Shown: positions 1 to 8,193 of the stretch, piece after piece
How positions within the stretch are numbered: position 1 is the stretch's first letter
Layout of the letters: every line of letters starts with the position of its first letter
Source: Enterococcus_C asini_A
GTDB taxonomy: Bacteria > Bacillota > Bacilli > Lactobacillales > Enterococcaceae
Reading direction: 5' to 3' (one strand)
DNA: 64,000 bases
Assembly: GCF_031928785.1 (NCBI RefSeq)
Contig: NZ_JARQAL010000003.1
Program-made: the position numbers and the translations under genes
Notes under the pieces: generated by a model
What the model was told of the DNA's origin: nothing
Seen by the model: only the letters and a program-made list of their open reading frames with translations
Databases searched by the model: none

Positions 1-139
1 ACATTTTCAAAAGAAACCTGGAATTTGGCTCAAAGAAGTATTAGCTTATTTGGAACAAGCAGTGGTGGAAAAAAATTGCCAAAATGAGAAAGTACCGTTA
101 CTAGCATTAGCGACGGCCTATTTAAAGGAGCAAGGATAA
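1..139 (+). CDS. cca: CCA tRNA nucleotidyltransferase, C-terminal end (partial)
   Basis: The frame is open from the window edge to TAA at 137-139, giving 45 residues. It contains the pattern KPGIWLKEVL, then an LEQAVVE helix, then NEK, which matches the extreme C-terminus of bacterial CCA-adding enzymes (PGxWLxxxLxxxExAVxxxxxxNEK). The full enzyme adds or repairs the 3' CCA of tRNAs. The catalytic N-terminal part lies outside the window. Its stop overlaps the ATG of the next gene (ATAATG), so the two are probably co-transcribed. The call rests on this short tail only. Confidence 0.78.
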   Translation, partial: HFQKKPGIWLKEVLAYLEQAVVEKNCQNEKVPLLALATAYLKEQG

Positions 140-501
140 TGGAACAAACATTTGCAAAAGAATATACGGTTACAAAGGAAATCACAGCAGAAGCATTAGG
201 CTCTGGTGGCCTGGCTGTTTTAGCTACTCCGGCCATGGTGGCCATGGTGGAAAACGCCTGCTACGAAGAGTTACAACAAGAACTGTCAGAAGGAAAAACT
301 TCAGTAGGAGGTTTTTTATCCATTGAACACTTAGCACCTACTGCAGTTGGGGCGACTGTTACCGTACGAGTGGCAGTGTATGAACATGCGGGCACAAAAG
401 TTGTCTTCTCTTTTACGGTTTATGAAGGAGAAAAACTAGTAGGCAAAGGCAATCACGAACGCTTTATTGTAGAAAAAGAGCGTTTCTTGAAAAAACTTTA
501 A
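139..501 (+). CDS. FlK-like hotdog thioesterase
   Basis: 120 aa, a single hotdog domain. It resembles the FlK (fluoroacetyl-CoA thioesterase) family: an ATP motif near residues 29-31 (Thr30), VENA with Glu38, and EHLAPTAVGATV with His64. Thr, Glu and His at these places correspond to the FlK catalytic triad. Relatives are general acyl-CoA thioesterases, and fluoroacetate detoxification should not be inferred. The ATG overlaps the cca stop and is preceded by AAGGAG at 125-130. The physiological acyl-CoA is unknown. Confidence 0.8.
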   Translation: MEQTFAKEYTVTKEITAEALGSGGLAVLATPAMVAMVENACYEELQQELSEGKTSVGGFLSIEHLAPTAVGATVTVRVAVYEHAGTKVVFSFTVYEGEKLVGKGNHERFIVEKERFLKKL

Positions 502-586
502 AAGGGAGTAGGAAGTCATTTTCGTGTGAACTACTGCGACTTTGTGCTACACTAAATGAGTAAAGTCATTTTAAGGAGCGATGAGT

Positions 587-1042
587 ATGTCAAGAGAAAT
601 GAAAGCGTTAAAATTCCATTTTCGCAATGGGGAAACTTGGACCATTGAACGTCGATATATAGGGGATTTGTGGATTAAGCAAATCACCACAAGCTTTGGC
701 CGTATTAACGGCAGTAGCTTTGTGGAAATCCATCCTTGTGCTGGTTTCAAGATTGAAATCTACCAAGAAGGCGATCACGTAGCAACCCAAGACATTAACT
801 TAGGTGGCCTGGAATTAGGCATGTTTAACCGGGCATTGAAATACCAAGATATCGAAAAAATGGAAATTTTATTCCAATCCGGCAAGCCAGATATGGTCTA
901 CTTCCCATATAAAGATTTGGATACAGAAGGTTTGGACAATGAATATCAATCTACGCGGATATCAGAAAAGACCAAGAGCCTTTACATCGTAATCAATCCA
1001 GAGCAAACTGTAGATGAAGTCTATGCAGACCAATTGAGCTAA
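587..1042 (+). CDS. conserved hypothetical protein
   Basis: About 151 aa, soluble, with no signal peptide or membrane segment; I do not recognise a domain. It is rich in aromatic and charged residues and has a C-terminal region with IVINPEQTVDEVYAD. An in-frame ATG lies at 581, but AAGGAG at 573-578 is only 2 nt from it and 8 nt from the ATG at 587, so 587 is preferred. It stands alone between the thioesterase and rpmG and ends in a clear terminator. Function unknown; probably a lineage-specific protein of enterococci. Confidence 0.75.
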   Translation: MSREMKALKFHFRNGETWTIERRYIGDLWIKQITTSFGRINGSSFVEIHPCAGFKIEIYQEGDHVATQDINLGGLELGMFNRALKYQDIEKMEILFQSGKPDMVYFPYKDLDTEGLDNEYQSTRISEKTKSLYIVINPEQTVDEVYADQLS

Positions 1043-1055
1043 GTCGAATATGGAG

Positions 1056-1091
1056 AAAGCCGAGGGTTAATGATAATCCTCGGCTTTATTT
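1056..1091 (+). terminator. Rho-independent terminator after the unknown 587-1042 gene
   Basis: AAAGCCGAGG (1056-1065) pairs with CCTCGGCTTT (1078-1087) around a 12-nt loop, followed by a short T-rich tract. Confidence 0.8.
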
Positions 1092-1349
1092 GTAGTGATT
1101 GGTTAAGTTGGAACGATGATGCAAATCACCTTTTTTTAGCGAATAAAGGTGCAGACAGTTATCTTGAAGCAAGAGAGAGCCTTTGATTTAGCGAGATAGC
1201 ATTATTCTAGTTTTTTTGAAGTTTCTTTCGTCAAGTAAAACTACTTAACAAAATTGCTAAAAAGACTAGCCAGAAAATAGAATTCATGGTATTATAATTT
1301 GGTCTGAGAGAAATCTTAGTTGGATTTTAGTAGCAGGGGAGGGAATAAA
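1092..1349 (+). promoter_or_regulatory. rpmG upstream region with a -10 element
   Basis: With the terminator before it, this makes a gene-free stretch of about 300 bases. A consensus TATAAT sits at 1293-1298, about 50 nt before the rpmG start, without a convincing -35 at 16-18 nt. A GGGGAGGG ribosome-binding site lies at 1337-1343. I see no ORF or repeat in the rest. Confidence 0.4.
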
Positions 1350-1499
1350 ATGCGCGTAAACATCACATTAGAGTGTACTTCTTGCAAAGAACGTAACTAC
1401 TTAACAAGCAAAAACAAACGTAACAACCCTGATCGCTTGGAAAAGAAAAAATATTGCCCACGCGAAAGAAAAGTTACTTTACACCGTGAAACAAAATAA
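1350..1499 (+). CDS. rpmG: 50S ribosomal protein L33
   Basis: 49 aa beginning MRVNITLECTSCKERNY and ending RKVTLHRETK, a textbook L33 of the large ribosomal subunit. The first zinc-type pair CxxC is present (CTSC). The second has only its first cysteine (CPRE), so a complete four-cysteine zinc site is absent; mixed Cys patterns occur among Firmicutes L33 paralogs. The ATG at 1350 follows a GGGGAGGG ribosome-binding site. Monocistronic, with its own terminator. Confidence 0.95.
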   Translation: MRVNITLECTSCKERNYLTSKNKRNNPDRLEKKKYCPRERKVTLHRETK

Positions 1500-1509
1500 G
1501 CTTTGTTTG

Positions 1510-1549
1510 AACCCTTTGAGACTACGGTTTCAGAGGGTTTTTCTTTTTT
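1510..1549 (+). terminator. rpmG terminator
   Basis: AACCCTTTGAGAC pairs with GGTTTCAGAGGGTT across a short loop, followed by a T-rich run to 1549. Confidence 0.85.
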
Positions 1550-1626
1550 TGACCCAGTTTTCCCAAAAAAGCATTTTTTTACTCAGAAGAAGCGGAACAA
1601 AATGTTTTTTTGATAATGACATCATG

Positions 1627-1661
1627 ACAAAAACGCGTCGATAGGGGTTATCGACGCGTTT
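1627..1661 (-). terminator. Probable terminator of the siderophore-binding protein gene
   Basis: A perfect 12-bp stem (1631-1642 with 1650-1661) encloses a 7-nt loop. On the minus strand it is followed by TTTT; on the plus strand no T tract follows. It lies about 60 nt beyond the stop of the minus-strand lipoprotein gene. The T tract is short, so efficiency is uncertain. Confidence 0.6.
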
Positions 1662-1720
1662 CGGAAATGAAAAGTATTTTTGGAATGAGTAAAGAATAGT
1701 CTCGAAAGCTTAATTGAAGC

Positions 1721-2647
1721 TTAATTTAATTTTTCTTGTACATCTTCCACCATTTTGGTGTATGCGATGGGACCGTTGTAAAGCCAGCTTTTTTCAGGAC
1801 CAAATTCCCAGATTTGCTGATTTTTTACCGCGGGAATGTTTTGCCAAATTTCATCTTGGAACATTGCAGCACCTTGATCGGAGTTTACTAAAATCAAATA
1901 ATCAGCATCTAGTTGGGCTAATTTTTCCAAGGAAACTTGAGACCAGTCGGAGGTTGCTGATTCGCTGATTTCAGCGGTGAGGTTAGGTACTTCAAAACCT
2001 AGTTGATTGTACAAAAGGTCACCACTAGAAAGGTCTTTTGCCACCATAAAGGCTGTGTTATTGGTAACCCACAAAACGGCTACGGAATGTCCTTCAATCT
2101 TAGTAGCCAATTTAGACTTCGTTTCTTCAATCAAAGAATCATAATCTGCTAAGACTTTTTCAGCTTTGGATTCCTTTTGTAAGACTGTTGCAATATCTGT
2201 TAATTTTTCTTCCCAAGAGATATCCAAACCATTTTTTACTACATAGGTTGGCGCAATTTTATTGTATTCATCGTATTTACCACCTTCTACAGTGGCATTG
2301 TCCCCAATCAATAACAAATCAGGTTCGAATTCTAAAACTGATTCATAAGGGAGGTCGTAATTGATTGTAGGGATATCTTTTAGTTCATCTTGTAAATAGC
2401 CTTGGATCGAGCCGGAGCCAACTGTCCATTGCGCCACCGGTTTTTCATCCAGTGCGACAAGATAGTCTTCTAAATAGCTTGCGATAATCCGTTTGGGGTT
2501 GGCGGGGATTGTCACTTTGTGGTCCAGATTATCTGTGAGGGTAATGTCGTTAGCACTTGTACTTGTTTTGGTGGTGGAATCGGTATTGCCGCAAGCAGAT
2601 AATAAAGCTGTAATCAGTAGTAAGGGAATCAAAGCAAATCGTTTCAT
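1721..2647 (-). CDS. Iron(III)-siderophore ABC transporter substrate-binding lipoprotein
   Basis: 308 aa. A signal peptide ends in the lipobox LSAC with Cys19, so the protein is expected to be lipid-anchored on the outer face of the membrane. The rest has the FepB/FhuD (class III) binding-protein pattern: TLTDNLDHKVTIPANPKRII near residues 36-55, followed by the two lobes joined by a long helix. It captures ferric siderophore for the permease encoded divergently. The ligand cannot be told from sequence. TTGACA (2718-2723) and TATTCT (2696-2701), 16 nt apart on the minus strand, form its promoter, with a Fur box just downstream. Confidence 0.9.
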   Translation of the reverse strand: MKRFALIPLLLITALLSACGNTDSTTKTSTSANDITLTDNLDHKVTIPANPKRIIASYLEDYLVALDEKPVAQWTVGSGSIQGYLQDELKDIPTINYDLPYESVLEFEPDLLLIGDNATVEGGKYDEYNKIAPTYVVKNGLDISWEEKLTDIATVLQKESKAEKVLADYDSLIEETKSKLATKIEGHSVAVLWVTNNTAFMVAKDLSSGDLLYNQLGFEVPNLTAEISESATSDWSQVSLEKLAQLDADYLILVNSDQGAAMFQDEIWQNIPAVKNQQIWEFGPEKSWLYNGPIAYTKMVEDVQEKLN

Positions 2648-2671
2648 ATCAGAAAAATTCCTTCCACAATT

Positions 2672-2692
2672 AATTGAGAATGATTATCAATT
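2672..2692. promoter_or_regulatory. Fur box 1 (binding-protein side)
   Basis: A 21-bp near-palindrome with core TGAGAATGATTATCA (2675-2689), one mismatch from the 7-1-7 Fur consensus TGATAATNATTATCA. It lies immediately downstream of the minus-strand -10 element (2696-2701), where a bound repressor would block transcription of the lipoprotein gene. Iron-replete repression by Fur is inferred from the motif and the gene function. Confidence 0.85.
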
Positions 2693-2695
2693 AAA

Positions 2696-2723
2696 AGAAT
2701 AACAGATTAATGCCCATTGTCAA
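2696..2723 (-). promoter_or_regulatory. Promoter of the siderophore-binding protein gene
   Basis: On the minus strand, TTGACA (2723-2718), a 16-nt spacer, then TATTCT (2701-2696). The -35 is a perfect sigma-A match. Confidence 0.7.
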
Positions 2724-2756
2724 TATGAAAAATAAGCCTTAGATTTTGGATTTGTG

Positions 2757-2785
2757 TTGACGAATCATTTCGGAGTAGTCATAAT
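2757..2785 (+). promoter_or_regulatory. Promoter of the siderophore ATPase-permease operon
   Basis: TTGACG (2757-2762), a 17-nt spacer, then CATAAT (2780-2785). Each element matches sigma-A at five of six positions. The -10 overlaps the left edge of Fur box 2. Confidence 0.75.
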
Positions 2786-2803
2786 TGAAAATGATTATCA
2801 ATT
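2783..2803. promoter_or_regulatory. Fur box 2 (ATPase-permease side)
   Basis: A 21-bp near-palindrome with core TGAAAATGATTATCA (2786-2800), again one mismatch from the 7-1-7 Fur consensus and almost identical to box 1. It overlaps the -10 of the plus-strand promoter and precedes the ATPase ribosome-binding site. Confidence 0.85.
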
Positions 2804-2819
2804 GGAAGAGGGCAAAAAA

Positions 2820-3617
2820 ATGACACAGCTAAATGCTCATAACTTATCTGTAAGTTACGAGAAGCGCCGGATTATTCAAGAATTAAATGTTACTCTCCCA
2901 GAGGGGAAAATCATTGGGTTGATTGGACCTAATGGCAGCGGGAAATCGACTTTTTTAAAAGCCTTGGCGCGTATTTTGACACCAGAGGCAGGGCAAATAT
3001 GGTTGGATGACCAACTAATTGAGAAGTATCCTTCTAAAGAAGTTGCCAAAAAAATTGCCATGTTGGCCCAAGGTTCAGTGGCTAATCTTGCCCTTAGTGT
3101 TAAAGAAGTGGTGAGCTATGGTCGCTATCCTTATGTTAAGGGCTTTCGACAGCTGAGTTTAGCTGACCACCAACAGATTGAGTGGGCATTACAAGCTACC
3201 GGCTTAACTAAGCTGGCAGATCGAAATATCAATGCTTTATCCGGTGGACAACGCCAGCGAGTTTGGATTGCCATGGCATTGGCTCAAGATACGGAGATTT
3301 TGATACTAGATGAGCCCACTACCTATTTGGATCCAGCCCATCAACTAGAAGTTTTGAACTTATTGGAAGAAATCAATCAAAAAAATCACAAGACTATTTT
3401 GATGTCTATTCATGATTTGAATTTAGCTTCTCGTTTTTGTGATTATCTGTATGGTATGAAGGATGGGCACCTAATTTTAGAAGGGAGTCCTAATGAAGTT
3501 TTGACTAAAGAAGGGATGGCTCAACTATTTGGGATTGACGCTGAAATAGTTCAGCTACCTTCTGGTAAGCCGGTAATTTTAACCTACGAAATCCAGGCAG
3601 AGGTAGGTGAAGTTTAA
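2820..3617 (+). CDS. Iron-siderophore ABC transporter ATP-binding protein
   Basis: 265 aa, FepC/FhuC type. Counting from this start: Walker A GPNGSGKST at 36-44, Q-loop Gln84, signature LSGGQRQR at 140-147, Walker B ILILDEP near 160-166 and the switch His198. It powers the two FecCD permeases that follow. The reading frame stays open back to 2754, but that stretch lies in the promoter and Fur box; ATG 2820 has an AAGAGGG ribosome-binding site 7 nt upstream and matches the family's N-terminus. Its stop shares a base with the next start (TAATG). Confidence 0.93.
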   Translation: MTQLNAHNLSVSYEKRRIIQELNVTLPEGKIIGLIGPNGSGKSTFLKALARILTPEAGQIWLDDQLIEKYPSKEVAKKIAMLAQGSVANLALSVKEVVSYGRYPYVKGFRQLSLADHQQIEWALQATGLTKLADRNINALSGGQRQRVWIAMALAQDTEILILDEPTTYLDPAHQLEVLNLLEEINQKNHKTILMSIHDLNLASRFCDYLYGMKDGHLILEGSPNEVLTKEGMAQLFGIDAEIVQLPSGKPVILTYEIQAEVGEV

Positions 3618-4606
3618 TGCAGAAGCGCAGTCTATTTTTTTTGCTAGGAATTTTATTAGCTGCCCTTTTAGGCTTTTTTTTGTGGAGTCTTTTTTGGGGA
3701 GCAGCAGAGATACATTTTGAAACGGTACTCAAAGCACTGACCGATTTTGATTCTGGAAATCAAGAACAACAGATCATCCGCAATATTCGCTTGCCACGCT
3801 TGTTGACGGATTTGTTAATTGGTGGCTCTTTTGCAGCGGGGGGATGTCTGATTCAAGGGGTGACTCGTAATCCATTAGCTGACTCTGGTTTGTTGGGAAT
3901 TAATGGAGGCGCGGCCTTGGGGTTGGCTTTAAGTTTTGTATTTTTTCCGACAGCTAGTGCCAATAGTGTGGCTTTGTTTTCTTTTTTGGGGGCTTTAGTG
4001 GCGACATTGTTGATCTTTTGTATCACTCAATTTAGCCAAAATGCTCGTAGTGAAGTAGGACTGGTTTTGGCCGGGGTCGCCATTAGTGGCTTTTTTCAAG
4101 CGGTGAGTCAAGGGCTAGGCTTGTATTTTAATTTACAGCAAGATTTAGCTTTTTGGTTTATTGGCGGAACGGCCAATGTCACTTGGCAACAACTTTTGAC
4201 CGTAAGTCCGCTGATTGGCGTAGCATTGTGTTTCAGTTGGCTTTTGACTCGGGAAGTCAATATTTTGTTATTAGGAGAAGAGACTGCAATTAGCCTGGGG
4301 AGAAATCCTGCTTTAATCCGGGGAAGTGTTTTATTTTTGGTAATGGCAATGGTTGGTGGCAGTGTTTCTCTAGTAGGGCCAGTCAGCTTTGTAGGCTTGT
4401 TAGTTCCTCATGTCATGAGACATTTTACTGGAAGTGATTACCGCCTATTATTACCCTTTAGTTTTTTAGGTGGTGCTTTGTTAGTCTTAGTGGCTGATTT
4501 TGCTGGACGTATGATTAATCCACCTTTTGAAACGCCCTTTGGCATTTTGTTATCGGTAATTGGAGTTCCCTTTCTACTGTATAAAATTTGGCAGGTGACA
4601 GACTGA
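3617..4606 (+). CDS. FecCD-family iron-siderophore permease 1
   Basis: 329 aa, very hydrophobic, with about nine or ten membrane segments. FecCD hallmarks are visible: IRLPRLL near residue 57, then GCLIQGVTRNPLADSGLLGI around 76-95, and the C-terminal GPVSFVGLLVPHVMRHFTG loop that contacts the ATPase. It forms a heterodimeric channel with the next gene product. The start overlaps the ATPase stop by one base, so translation is probably coupled. Confidence 0.92.
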   Translation: MQKRSLFFLLGILLAALLGFFLWSLFWGAAEIHFETVLKALTDFDSGNQEQQIIRNIRLPRLLTDLLIGGSFAAGGCLIQGVTRNPLADSGLLGINGGAALGLALSFVFFPTASANSVALFSFLGALVATLLIFCITQFSQNARSEVGLVLAGVAISGFFQAVSQGLGLYFNLQQDLAFWFIGGTANVTWQQLLTVSPLIGVALCFSWLLTREVNILLLGEETAISLGRNPALIRGSVLFLVMAMVGGSVSLVGPVSFVGLLVPHVMRHFTGSDYRLLLPFSFLGGALLVLVADFAGRMINPPFETPFGILLSVIGVPFLLYKIWQVTD

Positions 4607-5577
4607 TGAAAAAAAATTATAGTTTGGCTTTTTTGTTGCTGTTAGTGGTTTTTATCATAAGTCTTTCGTTAGGGCAGCGGATGATAACCTTGCCTGACTG
4701 GTTGAGCTTAATTATTGGCAAGGCTAGTCGTAGCCTGACTTTGACTTTCTGGAATTTTCGCTTGCCCCGTAGTTTAGTAGCTCTTTTATCTGGGGCTGGC
4801 TTAGCATTAAGTGGTTACTTGCTTCAAGGGGTGACCCGCAATGAATTGGCAGATGCCAGCTTTTTAGGGATTAATAGCGGGGCGGGACTTTTTGTTATGC
4901 TTTATTTAGGTTTATTTGCCCAAGGTTCACCCTTTCTTTTACCTGTAATTGCCGTAGTAGGAGGGCTTATTAGTGCGATTTTAGTCTATTTCATTGCTTT
5001 TGCTAGTCGCGTAAATGGCTTATCCATGAATAAGTTGTTGCTTTCTGGGATTGCGGTTAATGCGGGAATGGGGGCTTTGACGCTGCTGTTGACCATTAAA
5101 ATTGCCAAAGAAAGTTATCAATTTGTAATGAGTTGGTTGGCAGGCTCGATTTGGGGTGTAACGTGGGAACATGCGGTAATTTTGTTTGTCTGGATTAGTT
5201 TTCTAGGGGTGCTAGGGTGGTGGCGCCAACCTATTTTACGCTTATTGAGTTTGGGGCGAGAAAATGCCTTGAGCTTAGGCGTGGCAGTCGATCGCGAACA
5301 AACTTATCTATTGGCAATTGCGGCGATGTTAGCCTCTGTTTCAGTGGCGTTTTCTGGGAATTTGGCCTTTCTTGGTCTTTTGGCTCCCCATATTGCAAAA
5401 GCGCTAAGTCGCAATTTTTCTTATTCTATGACGGCTCTTTGCGGGGGCATTATTGTATTATTAGCAGATACCCTAGGACGAATGCTTCTTACCAATGGTG
5501 AAGTGCCCGCAGGAATTTTGATAGCAATCATCGGTGCTCCTTATTTCTTAGTCATCCTCTTGAGACGCAATTTTTGA
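4606..5577 (+). CDS. FecCD-family iron-siderophore permease 2
   Basis: About 323 aa; second permease half, paralogous to its upstream neighbour. It shares FRLPRSLVALLSGAGLALSG, LLQGVTRNELADASFLGI and the LAFLGLLAPHIAK coupling loop. The ATG at 4606 shares one base with the preceding TGA; an in-frame TTG at 4588 exists, but the coupled ATG with CAGGTGA upstream is better. Last gene of the Fur-type operon. I see no strong terminator before the next gene. Confidence 0.92.
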   Translation: MKKNYSLAFLLLLVVFIISLSLGQRMITLPDWLSLIIGKASRSLTLTFWNFRLPRSLVALLSGAGLALSGYLLQGVTRNELADASFLGINSGAGLFVMLYLGLFAQGSPFLLPVIAVVGGLISAILVYFIAFASRVNGLSMNKLLLSGIAVNAGMGALTLLLTIKIAKESYQFVMSWLAGSIWGVTWEHAVILFVWISFLGVLGWWRQPILRLLSLGRENALSLGVAVDREQTYLLAIAAMLASVSVAFSGNLAFLGLLAPHIAKALSRNFSYSMTALCGGIIVLLADTLGRMLLTNGEVPAGILIAIIGAPYFLVILLRRNF

Positions 5578-5657
5578 GGAAATCTCCCTATGTTTGCCAT
5601 TTAAGCTTTTTTTCGTTACTATTTTCATATGAATGTTTACTACTGGAGGTGTAGCGG

Positions 5658-6218
5658 TTGGAAAAAGCAGAATTGCGTAAAAAAGGCCAGGCCGTTTTAA
5701 AGAAACTCAGCCAACAGCCTAAGCGCAAAGCAGATAAAGAATTGATAATCCGTCAGCTGCTATTTGCCAGTGAAGCTTGGCAAAAGGCACAAACAATCGG
5801 TTTAGTTCGTTCTACAAAAGAGGAATTTAACAACGAGCTGATCTTTTTCCATGGATTTGCCCAAGGAAAACGTCTGGTAGTACCAGAAGTGCTACCTCAG
5901 CGACAATTACTCTTTCATGAGGTGGGATCTGATAGTGTCTACGCTAAATCAGCTTTTGGTATTGAAGAGCCTATAGATAAGCAGCCAGTACTCAAAGAAG
6001 AAATTGATTTGTTGCTAGTGCCTGGGCTTTTATTTTCACCTGAAGGGTATCGCATTGGCTACGGTGGTGGTTACTATGATCGCTTTTTAACTGATTTTTC
6101 TGGGAAGACGATAAGCTTGGTCTTTCAAGAACAGCTGGCAAGTGGCTGGCAACCAGATACGTTTGATGTACCTGTTCAACGAATCATTACGGATTGCTTA
6201 GAAAAGAGAGGAAACTAG
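5658..6218 (+). CDS. 5-formyltetrahydrofolate cyclo-ligase
   Basis: 186 aa. It converts 5-formyl-THF to 5,10-methenyl-THF with ATP, in cytosolic one-carbon metabolism. Basic N-terminal nucleotide-binding residues (LRKKGQ) are followed by the diagnostic YRIGYGGGYYDRFL at 131-144. The start is TTG at 5658: TGGAGGTG at 5644-5651 is well spaced and no better in-frame ATG exists. The next gene starts directly after its stop, as in other Firmicutes where this gene leads a rhomboid-yqgQ-glucokinase cluster. Confidence 0.93.
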   Translation: MEKAELRKKGQAVLKKLSQQPKRKADKELIIRQLLFASEAWQKAQTIGLVRSTKEEFNNELIFFHGFAQGKRLVVPEVLPQRQLLFHEVGSDSVYAKSAFGIEEPIDKQPVLKEEIDLLLVPGLLFSPEGYRIGYGGGYYDRFLTDFSGKTISLVFQEQLASGWQPDTFDVPVQRIITDCLEKRGN

Positions 6219-6917
6219 ATGAATCAGACCATCAAGCAAACAGTGAAGCATTGGCGCACAGGACCTTATATCACGTATAGTTTAATTGCGATTCAAACCA
6301 TTGTCTTCTTATTAAATTATTTGTTACCAACTTTACAACTACAAGAAAAAGGGGTTATGTTTGGTCCTTTTGTAGCCTACTATCAACAATACTGGCGTTT
6401 TATCACGCCGATTTTCTTACATTTTGGTTTGAGTCACTACGCCATTAATTCGATTGTTTTATATTTTATAGGCCAACAAGTAGAAGCTTTGTACGGCCAT
6501 AGTCGTTTTTTATGCCTGTATTTGCTCAGTGGCGTGTTAGGCAATGCTTTTAGTTTTGCCTTTAATACAGCAGGGATTCAGTCTGCAGGCTCTAGTACCG
6601 CTATTTTTGGGATTTTTGGCGCTTTTTTGATTTTGGGAATCTATTTTCGTCGCAATCCGGCAATTCAAGGAATGGTGCGACAATTTGCCTTATTTGTCTT
6701 GTTAAGTCTGGTCTTTGGCATGTTTGACCGTTCCATTGACATTTGGGGACACGTGGGGGGCATCATTGGTGGGCTTTTATTAGGCAATACGATTGCTTTA
6801 CCCAATAATCCTGGTCGTTACTCGATTCATACCCGAATTCTTACCGGTTTTGTTTATGGATTTCTTTTTGCAATTTGTCTTTTCTATGGTTTAAAAAAAT
6901 ACGGAATACTTGTATAA
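6219..6917 (+). CDS. Rhomboid-family intramembrane serine protease
   Basis: 232 aa with six or seven membrane segments. Catalytic features: HF.LSHYAINS (His68, His73, Asn77), GSSTAIFG with the nucleophile Ser126, and WGHVGGIIGG with His178. The usual GxSG motif reads G-S-S-T here. The Ser-His dyad is intact, so the enzyme is probably active. It cleaves substrates within the membrane; the substrate is unknown. It directly follows the cyclo-ligase stop. Confidence 0.9.
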   Translation: MNQTIKQTVKHWRTGPYITYSLIAIQTIVFLLNYLLPTLQLQEKGVMFGPFVAYYQQYWRFITPIFLHFGLSHYAINSIVLYFIGQQVEALYGHSRFLCLYLLSGVLGNAFSFAFNTAGIQSAGSSTAIFGIFGAFLILGIYFRRNPAIQGMVRQFALFVLLSLVFGMFDRSIDIWGHVGGIIGGLLLGNTIALPNNPGRYSIHTRILTGFVYGFLFAICLFYGLKKYGILV

Positions 6918-6935
6918 TGGTTAGGTGTGTTGAAA

Positions 6936-7151
6936 ATGGAAAGTCTTTATGATGTACAACAATTATTAAAGCGTTTCGGTATTATTGTCTATGTGGGCAA
7001 ACGAATTTGGGATATTGAGCTTATGCAGATTGAACTAAGAAAGCTTTACGATAGCAGCTTAGTGGATCGAGATACGTATATGACTGCCTGGCATATTCTC
7101 AGACGGGAGCATCACATTGAAGAAGGCCGAGAAGCGCAAAAAGAGGAATAG
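6936..7151 (+). CDS. yqgQ: YqgQ family protein
   Basis: 71 aa. ESLYDVQQLLKRFG and ELRKLYDSSLVDRDTYMTAWHILRRE match the YqgQ (DUF910) family, a small three-helix protein of unknown role encoded beside glucokinase in Firmicutes. In-frame GTG (6927) and TTG (6930) lie upstream, but ATG 6936 fits the family N-terminus and the AGGTG at 6923-6927. Confidence 0.85.
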   Translation: MESLYDVQQLLKRFGIIVYVGKRIWDIELMQIELRKLYDSSLVDRDTYMTAWHILRREHHIEEGREAQKEE

Positions 7152-7177
7152 AGTAATCAGAACAGGAGTGTAGCAAA

Positions 7178-8140
7178 ATGGACAAAAAGATTATCGGCAT
7201 TGACCTGGGTGGGACGACAGCGAAGTTTGCGATTATGACCCCAGAAGGTGAGATTCAACAAAAATGGAGTATTGAATCCAATGTATTAGATGACGGCAGT
7301 CACATTGTTCCCGATATTGTGGAGTCAATTAATCATCATTTAGGATTATATGGTATGCAGCCAGAAGATTTTATCGGCATTGGCATGGGGACTCCAGGTA
7401 GTGTGGATCAAGAAGCAGGAACCGTAATCGGTGCTTATAATTTAAACTGGACAACTTTACAACCAGTACGGGAACAAATTGAAACGGGTACAAAGATTAA
7501 ACTAGCCATTGACAATGATGCCAATGTGGCCGCACTAGGTGAACGCTGGAAAGGTGCTGGAGAAAACAATCCAGATGTTATCTTTATCACTTTAGGCACT
7601 GGTGTCGGTGGTGGGATTGTAGCTGCGGGACAACTACTGCATGGTGCCGCTGGCTGCGCTGGGGAAATCGGTCATATTACCGTAGATCCAGAAGGTTATG
7701 AATGTACTTGCGGCAAGCGGGGCTGTTTAGAGACGGTTTCTAGTGCTACTGGTGTGGTACGGGTAGCTCGGACGTTAGCAGAAGAATACGCTGGGGATTC
7801 TGAATTGAAACAACGCCTTGATGATGGGGAAGACATTAGCTCAAAAGATGTCTTCGAACTTGCCCAAGCAGATGACGCCTTAGCGTTAATGGTGGTAGAC
7901 AAAGTTTGTTTCTATTTAGGTCTTGCTTGTGGGAATCTAGGAAATACATTAAACCCAGCAAGTATCGTCATCGGTGGTGGCGTTTCTGCGGCTGGAGAAT
8001 TCTTACGTAGTCGAGTGGAAAAATACTTTAACCAGTTTACCTTCCCTCAAGTTCAAGAATCTACTAAAATTAAATTAGCTGAATTGGGCAATGAAGCAGG
8101 TGTGATTGGCGCCGGTTCATTAGCGTTACAATTTGCGTAA
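7178..8140 (+). CDS. glcK: ROK-family glucokinase
   Basis: 320 aa; phosphorylates glucose with ATP in the cytosol. N-terminal phosphate loop GIDLGGTTAKFAIM (7-20), sugar-site IDNDANVAALGE (111-122), EIGHIT with His166, and the ROK zinc cluster CTCGKRGCLE (Cys176, 178, 183). Length and motifs match B. subtilis GlcK. Part of the 5-FCL/rhomboid/yqgQ/glcK cluster, with AGGAG upstream of the ATG. Confidence 0.95.
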   Translation: MDKKIIGIDLGGTTAKFAIMTPEGEIQQKWSIESNVLDDGSHIVPDIVESINHHLGLYGMQPEDFIGIGMGTPGSVDQEAGTVIGAYNLNWTTLQPVREQIETGTKIKLAIDNDANVAALGERWKGAGENNPDVIFITLGTGVGGGIVAAGQLLHGAAGCAGEIGHITVDPEGYECTCGKRGCLETVSSATGVVRVARTLAEEYAGDSELKQRLDDGEDISSKDVFELAQADDALALMVVDKVCFYLGLACGNLGNTLNPASIVIGGGVSAAGEFLRSRVEKYFNQFTFPQVQESTKIKLAELGNEAGVIGAGSLALQFA

Positions 8141-8193
8141 ATGAAAAAATTACTTTAGCTTTTCGCTAAGGTCAAATGAGGAAGGAATTTGGC

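Noticed and set aside
1714..1968. 84-codon plus-strand frame opposite the siderophore-binding lipoprotein
   Set aside because: It is a shadow of the well-supported minus-strand gene with no start site of its own.
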